The notes under the pieces: generated by a model
The model's input: the letters and a program-made list of their open reading frames with translations, nothing else
What the model was told of the DNA's origin: nothing
Database searches by the model: none
Assembly: GCA_029961685.1 (NCBI GenBank)
Contig: JARWKL010000004.1
Location: 29,455,610-29,519,609, forward strand
From: Aristolochia californica
Taxonomy: Eukaryota; Streptophyta; Magnoliopsida; Piperales; Aristolochiaceae
Length of the DNA: 64,000 nt
Reading direction: 5' to 3'
In this document: positions 23,280 through 36,800 of the stretch, piece after piece
Layout of the letters: the number at the start of each line of letters is the position of its first letter
How positions within the stretch are numbered: the first letter of the stretch is position 1
Program-made: the position numbers and the translations under genes

Positions 23280-26219
23280 CATACATAAACTCTAAAATTC
23301 TCATTTTGTTGTGATCTATTTGCCTTTTATCTCTTTTTTTTTTGTTTAGGAGATGAAGAGAAAGTGAAAACTCAAGTTTTGATTTAAGAAAAAAGTATAC
23401 TTCTAAAATGAAAATGCACATTGGAAAAATTTAGAGAGAGATAATTCCAAAAAGTGTCTATATTTTTTAGGGATTTTAAAGACTTTTTAGTTTTTATATA
23501 TCAGGTTTTGCAATCGCCAGGAAAAAGGGGAGGTAGTTGATTTATAACTGAGTGTTGACTCCCAATCCATAAGTCATTCCTTACAAAAATATATCTGATT
23601 ACGCATGACAAATCACTTTCCAATCATCTATAATCGTTAGGTCAGCTTTTTTTAAATGGGCAAAATAATGGCTTGTTTGACTCGGGTAAATATCCCACCG
23701 CATGTTCTCTGGAGAATATAATTTTATTCTGTTTAAAAGGTTTGGATCCAAAGGTCATTTGCATCTTTAACATGTATCAAGCATGCATATCCATTTTTTA
23801 AAACTTACGTAGAAAAATCTCTTCCTTATAAAATTCCACGCTATTAGGGTTGAACTAGTGGAATTTCCCAAACTTGGGTAACAAAACTTTTGTGTTCATT
23901 GGTGGTGAGTGAATAAATTTTCTTTACTTACATAGGTTATTGCTTTAAATTCTTTCCATACATAAACTCTAAAATTTTCATTTTGTTCTGATCTATTTGC
24001 CTTTTATCTCTTTTTTTATTTACGAGAAGAAGGGAAAGTGAAAACTCAAGTTTTGATTTAAGAAAAAAGTATACTTCTATAATGGAAATGCAAAATGCAC
24101 AAATGTAGAGAGAGATAATTCCAAAAAGTTTCTATAATTTTTAGGGCTTGTAAATTCTTTTTAGTTTTTATATATCAGGTTTTGCAATCATTGGGAAAAG
24201 GGACATGGGGAGAATTTTTACGTGACTATTGACTCCCAATCCGTAAGTCATTCCTTAAAAAAATATGGCCCATTATGCATGATAAATCACTTTACAATCG
24301 TCAATGATCGTTAGGTCAGCTTTTTGTAAACGGGCAAATTAATGGCTTTTTTTACTCGGGTAAATATCCCTCAGCACGTTCGCTTGAGATTTTAATGTTA
24401 TTCTCTTTAAAAGGTTTGGATCGATAGGTCATTTGCATCTTTAACATGTTTCAACCATGCATATCCATTTTTTAAAACATGTGTAGATAAATCTCTTTCT
24501 TATAAAATTCCAAGTAATTAGGGTTGAACTAGTGGAATTTCCCAAACTTGGATAACAAAAATTTTGTGTTCATTTGTGGTGTGTGAATAAATTTTCTTTA
24601 CTTACATTTGTTATTGATTTTAACTTCTTTCCATATATAAACTCTAAAATTTTCTTATTGTTGTGATCTATTTGCCTTTTATCTCTTTTTTTTTCGTTTA
24701 CGAGATGAAGGGAAAGTGAAAAATCAAGTTTTTATTTAAGTTAAAGTATACATCTAAAATGGAAATTCACAATGCACAAATGTAGAGAGAGATAATTCCA
24801 AAAAGTGTTTCTAATTTTTAGGGATTGTAAACTCTTTTTAGTTTTTATATATCAGGTTCTACAGTCGTCCGAAAATGGGGGAGGTGGGGGATTTTTAACT
24901 GATTTTTGACTCCCTATCCATAAGTCATTCCTTACAAAAATATAGCCCGTTACACATGATAAATCACTTTACAATCATCTATGATCGTTAGGTCAGCTTT
25001 TTGTAAAAGAGCAAAATAATGGCTTGTTTCACTCAGGTAAATATCCCACCGCACGTTCACTTGAGACTTTAATGTTATTTTCTTTAAAAGGTTTGGAATC
25101 GTAAGTCACTTGCATCTGTAACATGTTTCAAGCATGCATATCCATTTTTTAAAACATGTGTAGAAAAATCTCTTTCTTATAAAATTCCAAGCTATTAGGG
25201 TTGAACTAGTGGAATTTCCCAAACTTTGGTAACAAAACTTTTGTGTTCGTTAGTAGTGTGCCAATAAATTTTATTTACTTACTTTTTTTATTGCTTTAAA
25301 TTCTTTCCATACATAAACTCTAAAATTTTCATTTTGTTTCGATCTATCTGCCTTTTATCTTTTTTTTTTATTTACGAGAAGAAGGGAAAGTGAAAACTCA
25401 TGTTTTGATTTAAGAAAAAAGTATACTTGAAAAATGGAAATGCACAATGCACAAATGTAGAGAGAGATAATTCCAAAAAATATCTATAATTTTTAGGGAT
25501 TGTTAACTCTTTTTAGTTTTTATATATCAGATTCTGCAATCGTTCGGAAAAGGGGGAGGCGGGGTATTTTCAATTGGGTTTTGAGTCGCAATCCCTAAGT
25601 CATTCCTTTCAAAAATATAGCCCGTTATGCAGGACAAATCACTCTACAATCATCTATGATCGTTAGGTTAGCTTTTTGTAAATGGGCAAAATAATGGCTG
25701 GTTTGACTGGGATAAATATCCCACCGCACTTTCACTTGAGAATTTAATGTTATTCTCTTTAAAATGTTTGGAACCATAGGTCACTTGCATCTATAACATG
25801 TTTCAAGCATGCATATCCATTTTTTAAAACATGTGTAGAAAAATCTCTTTCTTATAAAATTCCAAGCTAATAGGGTTGAACTAGTGGAATTTCCCAAACT
25901 TGGGTAACAAAACTTTTGTGTTCATTAGTGTTGTGTGAATAAATTTTCTTTACTTATATTTGTTATTGCTTTAAATTCTTTCCATACATAAACTCTAAAA
26001 TTTTCATTTTGTTGTGATCTATTTGCCTTTTATCTCTTTTTATATTTACGAGAAGAAGGGAAAGTGATAATTCAAGTTTTGATTTAAGAAAAAAGTATGC
26101 TTCAAAAATGAAAATTCACAATGCACAAATGTAGATAGAGATAATTCCAAAAAGTGTCCATAATTTATGGGCATTGTAAAGTCTTTTTAATTTTTATATA
26201 TCATGTTTTACAATCGTCA

Positions 26220-26239
26220 GGAAAAGGGGGAGGCGGGGG
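26220..26239 (+). repeat. Conserved G-rich block of the monomer (example copy)
   Basis: One short G-rich stretch appears in nearly every monomer: a GGG or GG start, four A, a run of four or five G, then AGGCGGGGG. It is the only G-rich island in an otherwise AT-rich unit and always lies on the plus strand. Many copies vary in one or two G positions, such as GGGGAGCC near 26905 and 30946 or AGAGAGGTGG near 48873 and 49552. It has enough G runs for a two-layer G-quadruplex on paper, but only three runs of three or more G. No function is shown. Confidence 0.7.
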
Positions 26240-26443
26240 ATTTTTAACCGAGTGTTGACTCCCAATCCTTAAGTCATTCTTTACAAAAATATATCCCGTT
26301 ACACATGACAAATCACTTTACAATCATCTATGATCGTTAGGTTAGCTTTTTGTAAATGGGCAAAATAATGGCTTGTTTGACTCTGGTAAATATCCCACAG
26401 CACGTTCTCTCGAGAATTTATTGTTATTCTCTTTAAAAGGTTT

Positions 26444-26449
26444 GGATCC
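26444..26449. other. Per-monomer GGATCC site (example copy)
   Basis: GGATCC lies inside the well-conserved segment GGTTTGGATCCATAGGTCA and recurs once per monomer in most copies, about 675 bp apart. A regular site of this kind would give a ladder of about 675 bp in a restriction digest. Some copies have lost it, for example GGAACC near 25773, 29810 and 33160. Confidence 0.85.
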
Positions 26450-26469
26450 ATAGGTCATTTGAATATTTA

Positions 26470-26508
26470 ACATGTTTCAAGCATGCATATCCATTTTTTA
26501 AAACATGT
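26470..26508. repeat. Short inverted repeat in the monomer (example copy)
   Basis: ACATGTTT (26470-26477) and AAACATGT (26501-26508) are perfect 8-bp inverted arms separated by 23 bp. The spacer contains the palindrome GCATGC followed by a T run. The same arrangement recurs in most monomers, for example near 7410, 12592, 31860, 55190 and 61830. It could extrude as a small hairpin or be a paired protein-binding site. It may also simply be inherited ancestral sequence. Confidence 0.75.
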
Positions 26509-28420
26509 GTAGAAAAATCTCTTTCTTATACAATTCCAAGCTATTAGGGCTAAACTAGTCGAATTTCCCAAACATGGAGAACAAAAATTTTGTGTTCATT
26601 TTTGGTGTGTGAATAAATTTTCTTTACTTACATTTGTTATTGCTCTTAATTTCTTTCCTTACATAAACTATAAAATTTTCATTTTGTAGTGATCTATTTG
26701 CCTTTTATCTCTTTTTTTTGTTTACAAGATGAAGGGAAAGTGAAAACTCAAGTTTTGATTTAAGAAAAAAGTATACTTTTAAAATGGAAATGCACAATCC
26801 ACAAATTTAGAGAGAGATAATTCTGAAAAGTGTCTGAAATTTTGAGGGATTGTAAACTCTTTTTACTTTTTATATATCAGGTTTTGCAATCGTCGAGAAA
26901 AGGGGGAGCCGAGGGATTTTTAACTGAGTGTTGACTAGCAATCCGTAAGTCATTCCTTAAAAAAATAGCCCGTTACGCATGATAAATCACTTTAAAATCA
27001 TCTATAATCGTTAGGTCAGCAATTTGAAAATGGGCAAAATAATGGCTTCTTCGACTCGGGTTAATATCCCACTGCGAGTTCACTCGAGAATTTAATGTTA
27101 TTCTTTTTAAAAGGTTTGGATCCATAGGTCAATTGCATAATTAACATGTTTCAAGCATGCATATCCATTTTTTAAAACATGTGTCAAAAAATCACTTTCT
27201 TATAAAATTTCATGCTATTAGGGTTGAACTTGTGGTATTTCCCAAACTTGGATAACAAAATTTTGTGTTCATTTGTGGTGTGTGAATAAGTATTCTTTAC
27301 TTTCATTTTTTATTTATTTTAAAATCTTTCCATACATAAACTCTTAAATTTTTATTTTGTTGTGATCGTTTTGCCTTGTATCTTTTTTTTTTGTTTTAGA
27401 GATGAAGGGAAAGTGAAAACTCAAGTTTTGATTTAAGAAAAAAGTGTACATGTAAAATAGAAATGCGCAATGAAAAAATTTAGAGAGAGATAGTTCCAAA
27501 AAGTGTCAGTAATTTTTAGAGATTGTAAACTCATTTTAGTTTTTATAAATCTGGTTTTGCAATTTTTCGGAAAAGGGGGAGGCGGAGGATTTTTAACTGT
27601 GTGTTGACTCCCAATCCATTAGTCATTACTTAGAAAAATATAGCCTGTTACGCATGATAAATCACTTTACAATCATCTTTGATCGTTAGGTCAGCTTTTT
27701 GAAAATGGGAAAAATAATGGCTTGTTTGACTCGGGTAAATATCCCACCGTACGTTCACTTGAGAATTTAATTTTATTCTCTTTAAAAGGTTTGGATCCAT
27801 AGGTCACTTGCATCTTTAACATGTGTCAAGCCTGCATATCCATTTTTAAAACATGTGTAGAAAAATCTCTTTATTATAAAATTCCAAGCTATTAGGATTG
27901 AACTAATGAAATTTCCATAACTAGGATAACAATACTTTTGTATTTATTTGTGGTGTGTGAATAAATTTTCTTTACTTACATTTGTAACTGGATTAAATTT
28001 CTTCCACACATAAACTCTAAAGTTTTTATTTTGTAATGATCTATTTACCTTTTTTCACTTTTTTTGCTTACGAGATGAAGGGAAAGTGAAACTCTAGTTT
28101 TGATTTAAGAAAAAAGTATACATCTAAAATGGAAATGAACAATGCAAAATGTAGAGAGAAAATTCCAAAAAGTGTCAGTAATTTTTTGGGATTGAAAACT
28201 TTTTTAAGTTTTTCTATATCAGGTTTTGCAATCATTTGGAAAAGGGGGAGGCAGAGGATTTTTACCTTAATGTTGACTCCCAATCCATAAGTCATTCCTT
28301 AAAAAAATATATCCCATTACGCATGATAATTCACTTTACAATCATCCATGATCATTAGTTCAACTTTTTGTAAATGAGCAAAATAATGGCTTGTTTGACT
28401 CGGGCAAATATCCCATCGCA

Positions 28421-30480
28421 CGTTCACACGAGAATTTAATGTTATTCTCTTTAAAATGTTTGGATACATAGGTCATTTGCATCTTTAACATGTTTCAAGC
28501 ATGCATATCCATTTTTTAAAACATGTGTAGAAAAATCTATTTCTTATAAAATTTCGAGCTATTAGGGTTGAACTAGTGGAATTTCCCAAACTTGGATAAC
28601 AAACTTTTGTGTGCATTTGTGGTGTGTGAATATAATTTTTTACTAAGATTTTTATTGCTTTGGAATTCTTTCTATACATAAACTCTAAAATTTTCATTTT
28701 GTAGTGATCTAATTGCCTTTTATCTCTTTTTTTGTTTACGAGAAGAAGGGAAAGTGAAAACTCAAGTTTTGATTTAAGAAAAAAGTATACTTATAAAATG
28801 GAAATGTACAATGCACAAATGTAGAGAGAGATAATTCAAAAAAGGTTTTTGAAATTTTTAAGAATTGTAAACTCTTTTTAGTTTTTATATATTTGGTTTT
28901 GCGATCAATAGAAACAGGGGGAGCCGGGGGTTTTTAACTGAGTGTTGACTCCCAATCCATAGGTAATTCCTTACAAAAACATAGCCCGTTACGCATGATA
29001 AATCAATTTACAATCTTCTATGATCGTTAGGTCAACTTTTTGAAAATGGGCAAAATAATGGCAGGTTTGACTCGGGTAAATATCCCACCGCACCTTCACT
29101 TGAGATTTTAATGTTATTCTCTTTAAAAGGTTTCTATCCATAGGTCATTTGCATCTTTAATATCTTTCAAGCATGCATATCATTTTTTTAAAACAAATGA
29201 AGAAAAATCACTTTCTTATAAAATTCCATGCTATTAGGGTTTAACTAGTGGAATTTCCCAAACATGGATAACAAAACTTTTGTGTTCATTTGTGGTGTGT
29301 GAATTAATTTTCTTTACTTTTATTTTTATTCCTTTTAAATTCTTTCGATACATAAACTCTAAAATTTTCATATTGTTGTGATCTATTTGCCTTTTATCTC
29401 CTTTTTTTGTTTACGAGATGAAGGGAAAGTGAAAACTAAAGTTTTGATTTAAGAAAAAAGTATACATCCAAAATGGAAATGCACAATGCACAAATGTAGA
29501 GAGAGATAATTCCAAAAAGTGTCTGTAATTTTTAGGGTTGTAAACTCTTTTTAGTTTTTATATATCAGGTTCTGCAATCGCACGGAAAAGGGGCAGGTGG
29601 GGGATTTTTAACTGAGTTTTGACTCCCAATCCAAAAGTCATTCCTTTCAAAAATATAGCCCGTTACGCATGATAAATCACTGTACAATCATCTACGATCG
29701 TTAGGTAAGCTTTTTGTAAATGGGCAAAATAATGGCTTGTTTCACTCGGGTAAATATCCCATCGCACGCTCACTTGAGAATTTAATGTTATTCTCTTTAA
29801 AAGGTTTGGAACCATATGTCACTTGCATCTGTAACATGTTTCAAGCATACATATCCATTTTTTAAAAAATGTGTAGAAAAATCTCTATCTTATAAAATTT
29901 CAAGCTATAAGGGTTGAACTTGTGGAATTTCCAAAACTTGGGTAACAAAACTTTTGTGTTCATTTGTGGTCTGTGAATAAATTTTGTTTACTTACATTTG
30001 TTATTGCTTGAAATTCTTTCCATACAAAAACTCTAAAATTTTCATTTTGTTGTGATCTATTTACCTTTTATCTCTTTTTTTTTTTTTTTATAAGAAGAAG
30101 GGAAAGTGAAAACTCAAGTTTTGATTTAATAAAAAGGTATACTTCAAAAATGGAAATGCACAATTCACAAATGTGCAGAGAGATAATTCCAAAAAGTGTC
30201 ATTAATTTTTAGGGATTGTAAAGTCTTTATAGTTTTTTATACATCAAGTTTTGCAATCGTCGGGAAAAGGGGGAGGCAGGGGATTTTTAACAGAGTGTTG
30301 AATCCCAATCCATAAGTCATTCCTTAAAAAAATATATCCCATTACACATGATGAATCACTTTACAATCATCTATGATCGTTAGGTCAGCTTTTTGTAAAT
30401 GGGCAAAACAATGGCTAGTTTGACTCGGGTACATATCCCACTGCACGTTCTTTCGTGAACTTAATGTAATTCTCTTTAAA
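28421..30480 (+). repeat. Higher-order repeat copy 1 (about three monomers)
   Basis: This segment shares a long run of diagnostic variants with 31792-33824, about 3371 bp (five monomers) away. Shared variants include CGTTCACACGAG, AAATCTATTTCTTAT, TTTACTAAGATTTTT, GTAGTGATCTAATTGCC, AATTTTTAAGAATTG, ATATATTTGGTTTTGC, TTTCTATCCATAGG, TCTTTCGATACATAAAC, GCAATCGCACGGAAAAGG, GTGGTCTGTGAATAAATTTTG and TGATGAATCAC. Similarity to the partner falls to the array background on either side. Confidence 0.8.
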
Positions 30481-31791
30481 AGGTTTGGATCCATAGGTCA
30501 TTTGCATATTTAACATGTTTCAAGCATGCATATCCATTTTTTAAAACATGTGTAGAAAAATCTCTTTTTCATAAAATTCCAAGCTATATGGGTTGAACTA
30601 ATGGAATTCTCAAACTCTAAAAACAAAACTTTTGTGTTCATTTGTGGTGTGTGAATAAATTTTATTTACTTACATTTGTTATTTCTTTTAAATTCTTTCC
30701 ATACATAAAATCTGAAATTTTCATTTTGTTGTGATCTATTTGCCTTTGTTCTCTTTTTTTGTTAATGAAATGAAGGGAAAGTGAAAACTCAAGTTTTGAT
30801 TTAAGAAAAAAGTATACTTTTCAAATGCAAATGCACAATACATAAATGTAGAGAGAGATAATTCCAAAAAGTGTCTGAAATTTTTAGGGATTGTAAACTC
30901 TTTTTAGTTTTTATATATCAAGTTTTGCAATCGTCGGGAATAGGGGGAGCCGGGGGATTTTTAACTCAGTGTTGACTCCCAATCCGTAAGTCATTCCATA
31001 TTAAAATATAACATGTTACGCGTCAAAAATCACTTTACAATCATCTTTGATTGTTAGGTCAGCTTTTTGAAAATGGGCAAAATAATGGCTTGTTCGACCG
31101 AGTCAATATCCCACCTCATGTTCACTCGAGAATTTAATGTTATTCTCTTTAAAAGGTTTGGATCCATAGGTCATTTGAATTTTAACAAGTTTCAAGCATG
31201 CACATCATTTTTTTAAAACATGTATAGAAAAATATTTTTCTTATAAATTCCAAGCAATTAGGGTAGAACAAGTGGAATTTCCCAAACTTGGATAACAAAA
31301 CTTTTGAGTTCATTTGTGGTATGTGAATAAATTTTCTTTACTTACATTTTTTGTTGCTTTTAAATTCTTTCCATACATAAACTCTTAAATTTTCATATTG
31401 TTGTGATCTATTTGCCTTTGATCTCTTTTTTAGTTTACGAGATGTAGAGAAAATGAAAACTCATGTTTTGATTTAAGATAAAAGAATACATCTAAAATGG
31501 AAATGCACAATGCACAAATGCAGAGAGAGATAATTCCAAAAAGTGTCCATAATTTTTAGGGATTGTAAACTCTTTTTAGTTTTTATGTATTTTGTTTTGC
31601 AATCGTCGGGAAACGGGGGTGGAGGGGGATGTTTAACTGAGTATTGACTCCCAATCCATAAGTCATTCATTACAAAAATATAGACAGTTACACATGATAA
31701 ATCACTTTACAATCATCTATGATCGTTAGGTTGGCTTTTTGTAAATAGGCAAAATAATGGCTTGTTTGACTTGGATAAATATCCCACCGCA

Positions 31792-33824
31792 CGTTCACAC
31801 GAGAATTTAATGTTATTCTCTTTAAAAGGTTTGGATCCATAGGTCATTTGCATCTTTAACATGTTTCAAGCATGCATATCCATTTTTTAAAACATGTGTA
31901 GAAAAATCTATTTCTTATAAATTTTCGAGCTATTTGGGTTGAACTAGTGGAATTTCACAAACTTGGATAACAAAAATTTTGTGTGCATTTGTGGTGTGTG
32001 AATATATTTTTTTTACTAAGATTTTTTATTGCTTTTAAATTCTTTCTATACATAAACTCTAAAATTTTCATTTTGTAGTGATCTAATTGCCGTTTATCTC
32101 TTTTTTTGTTTACAAGATGAAGGGAAAGTGAAAACTCAAGTTTTGATTTAAGAAAAAAGTATACTTCTAAAATGGAAATGTACAATGCACAAATTTAGAG
32201 AGAGTTAATTCCAAAGAGTTTTTGAAATTTTTAAGAATTGTAAACTCTTTTTAGTTTTTATATATTTGGTTTTGCAAACGTCAGGAACAGGGGGAGACGG
32301 GGGATTTTTAACTGAGTGTTGACTCCCAATCCATAGGTCATTCCTTGCAAAAATATAGCCCATTACACATGATAAATCAATTTACAATCTTCTATGATCG
32401 TTAGGTCAACTTTTTGAAAATGGGCAAAATAATGGCTTGTTTGACTCGGGTAAATATCCCACCTCACCTTCACTTGAGAATTTAATGTTATTCTCTTTTA
32501 AAGGTTTCTATCCATAGGTCATTTGCATCTTTAATATGTTTCAAGCATGCATATCATTGTTTTAAAACTTGTGAAGAAAAATCTTTCTTATAAAATTCCG
32601 AGCTATTAGGGTTTAACTAGTGGAATTTCCCAAACTTGGATAACAAAACTATTGTGTTCATTTGTGGTGTGTGAATTAATTTTCTTTACTTTTATTTCTT
32701 ATTTCTTTTAAATTCTTTCGATACATAAACTCTAAAATGTTCATATTGTTGTGATCTATTTGCCTTTTATCTCTTTTTTTTGTTTACGAGATGAAGGGAA
32801 AGTCAAAACTAAAGTTTTGATTTAAGAAAAAAGTATACATCCAAAATGGAAATGCACAATGCACAAATGTAGAGAGCGTTAATTCCAAAAAGTGTCTGTA
32901 ACTTTTAGGGCTGTAAACTCTTTTTAGTTTTTATATATCAGGTTTTGCAATCGCACGGAAAAGGGGGAGGCAAGGGGATTTTTAACTGAGTTTTGACTCC
33001 TAATCCATAAGTCATTCCTTACAAAAATATAGCCCGTTACGCATGATAAATCACTGTACAATCATCTAAATGGGCAAACTAATGGCTTGTTTCACTCGGG
33101 TAAATATCCCATCGCACGTTCACTTGAGAATTTAATGTTATTCTCTTTAAAAGGTTGGAACCATAGGTCACTTGTATCTGTAACATGTTTCAAGCATGCA
33201 TATCCATTTTTTAAAAAATGTGTAGAAAAATCTCTTTCTTATAAAATTCCAAGCTATTAGGGTTCAACTTGTGGAATTTTCAAACTTGGGTAACAAAAAT
33301 TTTGTGTTCATTTGTGGTCTGTGAATAAATTTTGTTTACTTACATTTGTTTTTGCTTTAAATTCTTTCCATACATAAACTCTAAAATTTTCATTTTGTTG
33401 TGATCTATTTACCTTTTATCTCTTTTTTTCTTGACGAGAAGAAGGGAAAGTGAAAACTCAAGTTTTGATTTAAGATAAAAGTATACCTCAAAAAAGGAAA
33501 TGCACAATTCACAAATGTACAAAGAGATAATTCCAAAAAGTGTCTTTAATTTTTAGGGATTGTAAAGTCTTTATAGTTTTTGTACATCAAGTTTTGCAAT
33601 TGTTAGGAAAAGGGGGAGGCCGGGGATTTTTAACAGAGTGTTGAATCCCAATCCATAAGTCATTCGTTAAAAAAATATATCCTGTTACACATGATGAATC
33701 ACTTTACAATCATCTATGATCGTTAGGTCAGCTTTTTATAAATGGGCAAAACAATGGCTAGTTTGACTCGGGTAAATATCCCACTGCACATTCTTTCGTG
33801 AATTTAATGTAATTCTCTTTAAAA
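31792..33824 (+). repeat. Higher-order repeat copy 2 (about three monomers)
   Basis: This is the partner of 28421-30480 and shares the variants listed there, including the rare TTTCGTGAA segment near its end. Compared with copy 1 it has a private 27-bp deletion near 33068, where ATCATCTA runs straight into AATGGGC and the GATCGTTAGG segment is lost. The two intervening monomers do not match what follows copy 2, so this is a segmental duplication rather than a perfect higher-order period. Confidence 0.8.
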
Positions 33825-36800
33825 TGTTTGGATCCATAGGTCATTTGCATCTTTAACATGTTTCAAGCATGCATATCCATTTTTTAAAACATGTGTAGAA
33901 AAATCTCTTTCTTATAAAATTCCAAACTATTCGGGTTGAACTAGTGGTATTTTCAAAACTTGGGTAACAAAACTTTTGTGTTCATTTGTGGTGTGTGAAT
34001 AAATTTTCTTTACTTACATTTGTTATTGTTTTAAATTTTTTCCATACATAAACTCTAAAATTTTCATTTTGTTGTGATCTATTTGCCTTTTATCTCTTTT
34101 TTTGTTTACGAGATGAAGGGAAAGTGAAAAATCAAGTTTGATTTAAGAAAAAAGTATAATTCTAAAATAGAAATGAAAAATGCACAAATGTAGAGAGATA
34201 ATTCCAAAAAGTGTCAATAAGTTTTAGTGATTGTATAGTCATTTAAGTTTTTATCTATGAAGTTTTGCAATTATCGGGAAATGGGGGAGGCGGGGGATTT
34301 TTAACTGCGTGTTGACTCCCAAACCATAAGTCATTCCTTACAAAATATATAGACAGTTACATATGATAAATCACTTTACAATCATATATGATCGTTAGGT
34401 CAGCTTTTTGTAAATTGGTAAAATAATGGCTTGTTTGACTCATGTAAATTTCCCACAGCACGTTCTCACGAGAATTTAATGTTATTCTCTTTAAAAGGTT
34501 TGGATCCATTGGTCATTTGCATCTTTAACATGTTTCAAGCATGCATATCCATTTTTTAAAACAAGAGTAGAAAAATCTCTTTCTTATAAAATTCCAAGCT
34601 ATAAGGGTTGAACTAGTGTAATTTCCCAAACTTGGATAACAAAATTTTTGTATTCATTTTTGGTGTGTGAATAAATTTTCTTTACTTACATTTCTTACTT
34701 CTTTTAAATTCTTTGCATACATAAACTCTAAAATTTTCATTTTTTAGTGTGATCTATTTGCCTTTTATTTCTTTTTTTGTTTACGAGATGATGAGAAAGT
34801 GAAAACTCAAGTTTGGATTTAAGAAAAAAGTATACTTCTAAAATGGAAGTGCACAATGCACAAATGTAGAGAGAGATAATTCCAAAAAGTGTCTGCATGT
34901 TTTACGGATTGTAAACTTTTTTTAGTTTTTATATATATCAGGTTTTGCAATAGTCGGGAAAAGGAAGAGGTGGGGGATATTTAACTGAGTGTTGACTCCC
35001 AATCCATAAGTCATTCCTTACCAAAATATAGCCTGTTACGCATGATAAATCACTTTACAATCATCTCTGATCGTTAAGTCAGCTTTTTGAAAATCGGCAA
35101 AATAATGGCTTGTTTAACTCGAGTAAATATCCACCTGCACATTCACTCGAGAATTTAATGATATTCTCATTAAAAGGTTTGGATCCATGCGTCATTTGCA
35201 TCTTTAAAATGTTTCAAGCATGCATATCCATATTTCAAAACATGTGTAGAGAAATCTTTTTCTTATAAAATTCCAAGCTATTTGGGTTGAACTAGTGGAA
35301 TTTCACAAACTTGGATAAAAAAACTTTTGTGATCATTTGTGGTGTGTGAATACATTTTCTTTACTTACATTTGTTATTTATTTTAAATTATTTCCACACA
35401 TAAACTCTAAAATTTTCATTTTGTTGTGATCTATTTGCCTTTTATCTCTTTTTTTTGTTTACGTGAAGAAGGGAAAGTGAGAAATCAAGTTTTGATTTAA
35501 GAATAAAGTATACATCTAAAATGGAAATGCACAATGCACAAAAGTAGAGAGAGATAATTCCAGAAAGTGTCTGAAATTTTTAGGGTTTGTGAACTCTTTT
35601 TATTTTTTATATATCATGTTTTGCAATCGTGGGGAAAAAGGGGAGGCGATGGATTTTCAACTGAGTGTTGATTCCCAATCTGTAAGTCATTCCTAACAAA
35701 AATATAGCCTGTTACACATGAGAAATCACTTTACAATCATCTCTAATTGTTTGGTCAAGTTTTTGTAAAAGGGCAAAATAATGGCTTCTTAGACTCGGGT
35801 AAATATCCCACCGCACGATCACTTGAGAATGTAATGTTGTTCTCTTTAAAAGGTTTGGATCCAAACGTCATTTGCATCTGTAACATGTTTCAAGCATGCA
35901 TATGCATTTTTTTAAACTTGTGTAGAAAAATCTCTTTCTTATAAAATTCCAAGCTATTAGGGTTGAACTAGTGGAATTTCCAAAACATGGATAATAAAAC
36001 TTTCGTGTTCATTTTTTGTGTGTGAATAAATTTAATTTACTTACATTTGTTATTCCTTTAAATTCTTTCCATACATAAACTCTAAAATTTTCATTTTGTT
36101 GTGATCTATTTGCCATTTATCTTTTTTTTTTTACGAGATGAAGGGAAAGTGAAAACTCAAGTTTTGATTTAAGAAAAAAGTATACATGTAAAATAGAAAT
36201 GCAATATGCACTAATGTAGAGAAAGATAATTCCAAAAAGTGTCTGTAATTTTTAGGGATTTAAACTCTTTGTATTTTTATATATCTTGTTTGCAATCGTT
36301 GGGAAAATGGGGAGGTGAGGATTTTTAACTAAGTGTTGACTCCATATCCTTTAGTCATTCCTTGCAAAAATATTGCAATTCACTTTAAAATCATCTATGA
36401 TCGTTACATCAACTTTTTGTAAATGGCAAAATAATGGCTTGTTTTAGTCGAGTAAATATCCCACCGCATGCTCACTCGAGAATTTAATGTTATTCTCTTT
36501 AAAAGGTTTGGATCAAAAGACCATTTGCAACTTTAACATGTTTCAATCATGTGTATCCATTTCTTAAAAATTGTGTAGAAAAATATCTTTCTTATAAAAT
36601 TCCAAGCTATTAGGGTTGAACTAGTGGAAATTCACAAACTTGGATAACAAAACTTTTGTGTTCATTTGAAGTGTGTGAAACAATTTTCTCCACTTGCATT
36701 TTTTATTGCTTCAAATTCTATCCATACATAAACTCTAAAATTTTCGTTTTGTTGTGATCCATATTTTCCTTTTATCTTTTTATTTTGTTTACGTGTTGAA

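Larger units (their letters stand above)
26069..26744 (+). repeat. Representative full-length satellite monomer (676 bp)
   Basis: This copy has no evident large indel and serves as a reference unit. In order it contains the AAGTTTTGATTTAAG landmark, a GAGATAATTCCAAAAAG segment (GTAGATAGAGATAATTCC here), an A/T-rich TTTTTATATATC stretch, a G-rich block (26220-26239), TGACTCCCAATCC, a CACTTTACAATCATCTATGA segment, GGATCC (26444-26449), an ACATGTTT/AAACATGT dyad (26470-26508), GAACTAGT-like and GTGTGTGAATAAATTTTC segments, and a T-rich run before the next landmark. The left boundary is arbitrary because tandem arrays have no natural start. I see no open frame under convincing coding constraint. 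Confidence 0.85.

Noticed and set aside
23164..23421. 85-codon minus-strand frame that crosses from satellite into the LTR.
   Set aside because: It is a chance fusion made by the insertion: the first part is the satellite frame and the rest is LTR sequence.
26210..26240. Possible CENP-B box in the CAATCGTCAGGAAAAGG region.
   Set aside because: The required spacing of TTCG, A and CGGG is not met. Only isolated CGGG and TCG elements are seen.
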